Below are positions 15,781 through 19,364 of a stretch of 19,364 nt of DNA, piece by piece. The notes beneath the pieces were generated by a model. It did not search any database, was not told the DNA's origin, and worked only from the letters and a program-made list of their open reading frames with translations. The position numbers and the translations under genes are program-made. Each line of letters begins with the position of its first letter. The stretch's first letter is position 1. The stretch is taken from the NCBI GenBank assembly GCA_003219495.1, contig QHOZ01000062.1, forward strand, positions 1 through 19,364, written 5' to 3'. This stretch comes from Verrucomicrobiota bacterium (GTDB lineage: Bacteria > Verrucomicrobiota > Verrucomicrobiae > Chthoniobacterales > UBA10450).

Positions 15781-15792
15781 GATGTCGATCTT
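15781..15792 (-). repeat. AAGATCGACATC dispersed 12-mer, copy 8 (exact), overlapping a gene start
   Basis: Exact copy beginning at the second base of codon 2 of the DmpA-type gene, read in a different phase from the other coding copies (K-R-S-T-S). The change of phase shows that the repeat is not simply a conserved Lys-Ile-Asp-Ile peptide. Confidence 0.8.
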
Positions 15793-15796
15793 TTCA

Positions 15797-17266
15797 TCAG
15801 TCGTATTTTTTCATCTTGTTCCAAGCTGCTCGCAAATCGCCAGCAAAGCCGCGGCAGAGGAAAATATCGAAATGCTCGTCGCGCCGCGAGTACGGATGTT
15901 CGGTGCGACCCGCAGACGCAACACTTTGAAAATGTTCGCGATCGCCGCGGCCGTCACTGCCGAGAACGATCACGATGCTGCCGTCGTAATTGCGCGGGCC
16001 CCAAAGCCAGTAGCTTTGATGGTTGCAAATTGATTTCGGCAGTCCGAGGCGCGGACCGAAGAAATCGATTGCTCCCGCCTGGCCATAACTGTTCGCGAAG
16101 ATCGCGGTGCGCGCCTGTTCGTCCGGTGAAAGTGATTTGTAGACGCGCGCGGTCGCTTCCGCCATTTCGCGCCAGCCAAATTCATCCGCGAAGTACTGCG
16201 GCAAAGGCCCAGTCGATTGGTTTTCAGCCTTCGGTGGTTCAAAGCCGAGTTTTTTTTGATAAGCGATCGCGCCTTCCGGCGAAAGAATCGGCGACACGGT
16301 CGGCGCCAGAATGATTGTCGATCCAATGATGAACAACGCGTAAAGAGGCCGCGTCCACCTACGGCGCACTCGCATAATTTTTTCAAAGGCGACCGCTCCG
16401 GCCGCGAAGAGCAACGAATAGATCGAGGCTAGATAATAATTTTTGCCGCGGAGCCCGAACAAAAGCCAGATCCACCCGACGAGCCAGAGCGGAGAAAGGA
16501 CCGGATTCAAAATTTGCACTTGATCGATAATAAAGGCGATCGGCCCGCGAACGACGTCGCGATGCGATTGCCGAATGTTGTGCATCAGCTCGAGAAATGG
16601 CCAATTGTGCGCGACGAGCCAGATCAGGTTCGGCAGAAAGATCAGGAACGCGAGCGCGGCGCCGATCCAAAATTCTTTCGTGAGTAGGAAGCGGCGTTCG
16701 GACGTTAAAATCATTCCGATCACAACCGCGAAGACGAAAAACGCTATGCCGTATTTCGTTTCCATTCCCACGCCGACCAAAACGCCGAACCAAATCCAGT
16801 AGCGCGGATTCTCCTGATTGATCGCGCGCACGATGCACCAGACGCAGCCAATCCAAATCAGCGGCTCGAACGCGTTCATGGTGAGCCAATGGTGCATGAC
16901 GAGATAAATCGGCACGCAAATTACGGCGAGCGCGGCTAGAAATTGCGCGAATGCGCCGCCCCCGAGCTCGCGCGTCAATTTTCCAGTCAGCCAAACCGTC
17001 GCGGCGCCTGCGAGCGCGGGAAAGAATCGCATACCGATGAGCGAATCGCCGAAAATGTGGCGCGCGATCCAGGCGACGAGCGCGATCAGCGGCGGTTGAT
17101 CGACATATCCCCAGTCAAGATGTTCGCCGCAGGCGAGGTAATAAAGCTCGTCGCGAAAAATCCCGTAGCGGTTCGCGGTCAACAGATGAAAAAGCAATTT
17201 CGCACCGGCGAGATAGAGCACGAGCGCCTCTGCCGATAAAAATTTCAATCTCGATCTTGCGTTCAC
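15797..17266 (-). CDS. PMT/ArnT-like membrane glycosyltransferase, apparent in-frame deletion
   Basis: 489 residues, GTG start at 17266. The N-terminus holds a membrane helix followed by the first-loop motif Y-G-I-F-R-D-E-L-Y-Y-L-A-C-G-E-H-L-D-W-G-Y-V-D-Q-P-P, where the D-E pair is the catalytic signature of dolichyl-phosphate-mannose/ArnT-type (GT-C, GT39/83) transferases that use polyprenyl-phosphate sugar donors. Around nine hydrophobic segments follow, then a soluble C-terminal domain (P-L-P-Q-Y-F-A-D-E-F-G-W, A-I-F-A-N-S-Y-G-Q-A-G-A-I-D-F-F-G-P). At residues 271-279 the sequence G-L-R-G-K-N-Y-Y-L joins two blocks that relatives separate by about 20-25 residues, including one membrane helix. 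The expected loss is in frame but would invert downstream topology. It leads an operon with the DmpA-type and STAS-like genes and diverges from dnaX. Confidence 0.82.
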   Translation of the reverse strand: MNARSRLKFLSAEALVLYLAGAKLLFHLLTANRYGIFRDELYYLACGEHLDWGYVDQPPLIALVAWIARHIFGDSLIGMRFFPALAGAATVWLTGKLTRELGGGAFAQFLAALAVICVPIYLVMHHWLTMNAFEPLIWIGCVWCIVRAINQENPRYWIWFGVLVGVGMETKYGIAFFVFAVVIGMILTSERRFLLTKEFWIGAALAFLIFLPNLIWLVAHNWPFLELMHNIRQSHRDVVRGPIAFIIDQVQILNPVLSPLWLVGWIWLLFGLRGKNYYLASIYSLLFAAGAVAFEKIMRVRRRWTRPLYALFIIGSTIILAPTVSPILSPEGAIAYQKKLGFEPPKAENQSTGPLPQYFADEFGWREMAEATARVYKSLSPDEQARTAIFANSYGQAGAIDFFGPRLGLPKSICNHQSYWLWGPRNYDGSIVIVLGSDGRGDREHFQSVASAGRTEHPYSRRDEHFDIFLCRGFAGDLRAAWNKMKKYD

Positions 17267-17323
17267 CGAGTTTGGGATGCTTTTCTATTTTCGTCCGCGA
17301 AGCAACGCATTTAGAGTGATGCC

Positions 17324-18913
17324 GTGAGTTACGAAGTTTTCGCCCGCAAATATCGACCCCAGACTTTTGACGATCTTGTCGGGCAGGCGCACGTCTCGCG
17401 CACGCTCAAGAACGCGGTTGAACAAAATCGCCTCGCGCATGCTTACCTCTTCGTCGGTCCGCGCGGGATCGGAAAGACTTCGACCGCGCGCATTTTGGCC
17501 AAAGCGCTCAATTGCGAAAAAGGGCCGACGGTTCATCCCGACAACACGTGCGACAATTGCAAAGAGATCGCGGGCGGAAATTCACTCGACGTTCTGGAGA
17601 TCGACGGCGCGAGCAACAATGGCGTCGAGCAGGTGCGTGAGCTGCGCGACAACGTTCGCTACGCGCCATCGAAGTCGCGCTACAAGATCTACATTATCGA
17701 CGAAGTGCACATGTTGACCGCGGCTGCGTTCAACGCGCTGCTTAAGACGCTCGAAGAGCCGCCGCCGACGATCGTGAGTCGCTGTCAGCGATTCGATCTC
17801 CACCGGATCCCGGCGAAGTTGTTTGCCGAGCATCTGCAATTCATCGCCAAGCAAGAGAAGATCACGCTCGAGCCGGCCGCCGCGCATGCGATCGCGCGCG
17901 GTGCGGAAGGCGGAATGCGTGACGCGGAGTCGATGCTCGATCAACTCGTCGCTTTTTGCGGCGAGAAGGTTGCGGAGGAAGACGTGCTCAACGTTTTCGG
18001 ATTCACCAGCGAGCAAACAGTTGTCGATCTTACCGGAAAAATTCTGGGCAGCGAGACGGCGGGTGCGCTCGATGTCCTTTACCAGCAATGCGAAGCCGGC
18101 AAAGACATGATGCGGCTAATGTCGGATTTGATTTCGTATTTGCGCGACCTGCTCGTGTTCAAAGCGAAACCCGACGCGCTGGCAGACGATGTCGATCCTG
18201 AATTGCAAAAAGCGCTCGCCGCGCAAGCCAACCTTGTCGAAAACGATCGCCTTCTCGATTTGATCGATCAGTTCGCGCAAGCGGAAGGACGAATGAAATG
18301 GGCGCCGAACAAGAAATTACATTTTGAGGTGGCAATCATCAAAGCGATTCAGAGTTTGAATCAGGCGACGCTCGATGAAGTGATCGCAAAGCTTGGCGAG
18401 CTCCGAGATGGAAAAAGTTCTCCGGTAAAAGCTGCTCCTGCGGAAAAAAAAACGTTAGGCGCTGAGAGGACGTCGGCGGATCCGACGCCCAAGATTGAAA
18501 GCGAAGAGCCCGGTCCTCTCGCCGAATTGCGAGTTGCCGAATCGCCAAAGGGAGAAAGGAATCCGGAGAAAATCTGGGAAGCCGTTTACGCGAAAATTCC
18601 AAACACGAAGGCGTTCGTCCGGAGCTCGGCCGCCATTGCGCACACACTTCCGCACGAGGGCCGCAACTTCGTTCTCGGATTTCCGCCGGACCAGAAATCG
18701 CAAATGGAAATTTTGGGGACGCCAACGAATCGCAAGCTGATTGAATCGCTTTTGCGCGAAGTCAGCGGCAGAGATTGGACGTTGAAGTTAACAGTGCGCG
18801 AAGATCTTTCGCCCAAGAACCCACCGGCAACGGCCACCACGTCGCAAGAATACGCGGCCGATCCGCTCATTCGCGACGCGTTGGAAATTTTTAAAGGGGA
18901 AATGCGACGATGA
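17324..18913 (+). CDS. dnaX: DNA polymerase III subunit gamma/tau, lacking the sensor-1 segment
   Basis: 529 residues, GTG start at 17324 (M-S-Y-E-V-F-A-R-K-Y-R-P-Q-T-F-D-D-L-V-G-Q is the standard DnaX opening). This is the clamp-loader ATPase that loads the sliding clamp at replication forks. Walker A is G-P-R-G-I-G-K-T (45-52), Walker B D-E-V-H (126-129) and the arginine-finger S-R-C motif 152-154. Zinc-site positions are Cys64, Asp73, Cys76 and Cys79; position 73 is normally Cys. Between E-E-P-P (144-147) and T-I-V-S-R-C (149-154) there is one residue, where E. coli DnaX has 17 that hold the sensor-1 stretch A-T-T-D-P-Q-K. The 48-bp loss is in frame. A Pro/Glu/Lys-rich linker (about 360-420) precedes a tau-like C-terminal domain. 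The stop overlaps ybaB (ATGA). Confidence 0.92.
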   Translation: MSYEVFARKYRPQTFDDLVGQAHVSRTLKNAVEQNRLAHAYLFVGPRGIGKTSTARILAKALNCEKGPTVHPDNTCDNCKEIAGGNSLDVLEIDGASNNGVEQVRELRDNVRYAPSKSRYKIYIIDEVHMLTAAAFNALLKTLEEPPPTIVSRCQRFDLHRIPAKLFAEHLQFIAKQEKITLEPAAAHAIARGAEGGMRDAESMLDQLVAFCGEKVAEEDVLNVFGFTSEQTVVDLTGKILGSETAGALDVLYQQCEAGKDMMRLMSDLISYLRDLLVFKAKPDALADDVDPELQKALAAQANLVENDRLLDLIDQFAQAEGRMKWAPNKKLHFEVAIIKAIQSLNQATLDEVIAKLGELRDGKSSPVKAAPAEKKTLGAERTSADPTPKIESEEPGPLAELRVAESPKGERNPEKIWEAVYAKIPNTKAFVRSSAAIAHTLPHEGRNFVLGFPPDQKSQMEILGTPTNRKLIESLLREVSGRDWTLKLTVREDLSPKNPPATATTSQEYAADPLIRDALEIFKGEMRR

Positions 18914-19215
18914 ATCTGAACAAGTTGATGAAGCAAGCGCAGCAAATGCAGGCGCAAATGGCGAAGGCCCAGGCAGAGCTCGAAGAGAAAACGGTCGACG
19001 TCGAGGCAGCCGGCGGAAAAATCAAAGTGACCGCGAACGGCGCCGGCGAAGTACTCTCGATCAAGATCGATAAAGCGATTGTCGATCCAAACGACGTGGA
19101 GTTCCTGCAAGAAGCGGTGCTCAGCGGCGTGCAGCAGGCGATCGATCAAGGCAAAGCGATCGCGCAGTCCGAAATGAAGAAAATCACCGGCGGTCTCGGA
19201 ATGCCGGGATTGTAG
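18910..19215 (+). CDS. ybaB: YbaB/EbfC family nucleoid-associated protein
   Basis: 101 residues, normal for the family. The N-terminal helix is Met/Gln-rich (M-K-Q-A-Q-Q-M-Q-A-Q-M-A-K-A-Q), followed by the core strand pattern V-D-V-E-A-A-G-G-K-I-K-V-T-A-N-G and the closing A-I-A-Q-S-E-M-K-K-I-T-G-G-L-G-M-P-G-L. The protein forms a dimer and binds DNA, and is conserved downstream of dnaX, as here, with an ATGA overlap and AAAGGGG inside the dnaX end serving as ribosome binding site. The usual third gene, recR, is not next; a convergent membrane-protein gene overlaps the last 32 bases instead. Confidence 0.93.
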   Translation: MNLNKLMKQAQQMQAQMAKAQAELEEKTVDVEAAGGKIKVTANGAGEVLSIKIDKAIVDPNDVEFLQEAVLSGVQQAIDQGKAIAQSEMKKITGGLGMPGL

Positions 19216-19364
19216 AAACGACCACCGACCAGATCGCAGCGGTACAGAAAAGGAGATACGCGATATTTCGCATCGCGATGATCGACAACGGCCATTGCGG
19301 GTGGCCGTTGAAATCCCAGAAACCGAGCAGCCACGGATTGCCGCACAGAAAGGCGTACAGAAAA
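19184..19364 (-). CDS. C-terminal part of a membrane protein, cut by the window edge
   Basis: The minus frame ending in TGA at 19186-19184 is open to the window edge and reads as 59 residues rich in Phe, Trp and Leu: F-L-Y-A-F-L-C-G-N-P-W-L-L-G-F-W, then a clear membrane helix (S-I-I-A-M-R-N-I-A-Y-L-L-F-C-T-A-A-I-W) and a short polar tail. Codon choice (GCG, TTC, CTG, ATC) resembles real genes here. It overlaps the ybaB 3' end by 32 bases in convergent orientation. No family can be named from this piece. It has no start codon in view because the gene begins beyond the window. Confidence 0.5.
   Translation of the reverse strand, partial: FLYAFLCGNPWLLGFWDFNGHPQWPLSIIAMRNIAYLLFCTAAIWSVVVSTIPAFRDRR

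Larger units (their letters stand above)
14675..15797 (-). pseudogene. DmpA/S58-family N-terminal-nucleophile peptidase, frameshifted with internal loss
   Basis: The ATG at 15797 shares one base with the TGA of the glycosyltransferase (TGATG), which favours it over the in-frame ATG at 15824. It begins a signal peptide (M-K-R-S-T-S-A, Leu-rich core, S-S-A-R). The first frame carries the P1/S58 (DmpA, BapA) aminopeptidase pattern: N-A-I-T-D-V-A-G-V-E-V-G and the self-cleavage site G-S-C-I-A-V-I-A-T-D-A-P-L-L, with Ser275 as nucleophile. It stops at 14934, straight after that block. The pattern resumes one frame over at N-G-S-G-D-L-F-V-A-F-S-T-A-N (14935) and runs to 14675. Relatives that I recall have about 20-25 residues (P-H-Q-L-K-R-L-A-R-R and following) between these blocks. 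Loss of that piece plus the shift should abolish the beta subunit. Pseudogene or sequence error. Confidence 0.85.

Noticed and set aside
12826..17114. A 17-base match between the DUF1800 gene (12826-12842) and the glycosyltransferase gene (17098-17114), both containing GATCGACATATCCCCAG.
   Set aside because: Both places encode Trp-Gly-Tyr-Val-Asp in the same reading phase, so a shared short peptide and codon bias explain it; the flanks differ.
5490..19160. Several GCGATCGC or CGATCGC palindromes, similar to the HIP1 repeat of cyanobacteria.
   Set aside because: They are scattered with common Ala/Ile codons (GCG, ATC) in a GC-rich genome, and the count looks no more than codon use would give.
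1..19364. CRISPR arrays, tRNA or rRNA genes, transposases, phage genes, toxin-antitoxin or defence genes.
   Set aside because: No regularly spaced repeats, no tRNA-like cloverleaf noticed, and no protein with such motifs; gene content is housekeeping and secreted proteins.

Overview
The window looks like a chromosomal stretch of a soil-type Verrucomicrobiota bacterium, possibly Chthoniobacterales or a relative. This is inference. It rests on about 55-60% GC by eye, the adjacent DUF1800/DUF1501 pair, a bactofilin, a TPR protein with the 'LAWFLSTCPDAKFRNG' C-terminal module, and DUF885 and signal-peptide-bearing oxidoreductase genes. Few starts have a good Shine-Dalgarno sequence, GTG starts are common, and many neighbouring genes share ATGA, GTGA or TGATG stop/start overlaps. 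I see no tRNA, rRNA, CRISPR, insertion sequence or phage gene.

Layout. 1-153 (-): start of an SGNH/GDSL hydrolase, cut by the window edge. 246-919 (-): aspartate/glutamate racemase-like gene broken by a frameshift. 970-3189 (+): secreted DUF885 metallopeptidase-like protein and a small lipoprotein, then a doubtful 92-residue ORF. 6066-3531 (-): three overlapping genes, namely two tandem zinc-free quinone-oxidoreductase-like enzymes, each with a signal peptide, and a small membrane-anchored protein. 6144-6644 (+): small secreted protein. 7603-6656 (-): serine/threonine dehydratase or serine racemase. 7655-9186 (+): small charged protein coupled to a membrane-anchored TPR protein. 9639-9202 (-): bactofilin. 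9720-10625 (+): ornithine cyclodeaminase/mu-crystallin family. 14074-10631 (-): DUF1800 plus a frameshifted DUF1501 gene. 17266-14313 (-): coupled operon of a PMT/ArnT-like glycosyltransferase, a frameshifted DmpA-type peptidase and a STAS-like protein. 17324-19215 (+): dnaX-ybaB. 19364-19184 (-): C-terminus of a membrane protein converging on ybaB.

Two window-wide signals stand out. First, the 12-mer AAGATCGACATC (or its complement) occurs exactly eight times, four per orientation, with six more copies at one mismatch. About 0.002 exact copies are expected by chance. The flanks do not match and one copy is non-coding, so it behaves like a dispersed DNA motif such as an uptake sequence, methylation site or protein-binding site. 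Second, five genes appear to have lost one short internal block each, judged against remembered family patterns: the racemase, DUF1501 and DmpA genes with a frameshift, and dnaX (sensor-1 segment) and the glycosyltransferase (about one transmembrane helix) in frame. Loss of sensor 1 from an essential clamp-loader subunit makes assembly error a serious explanation. If the deletions are real, this genome accumulates short deletions at an unusual rate.
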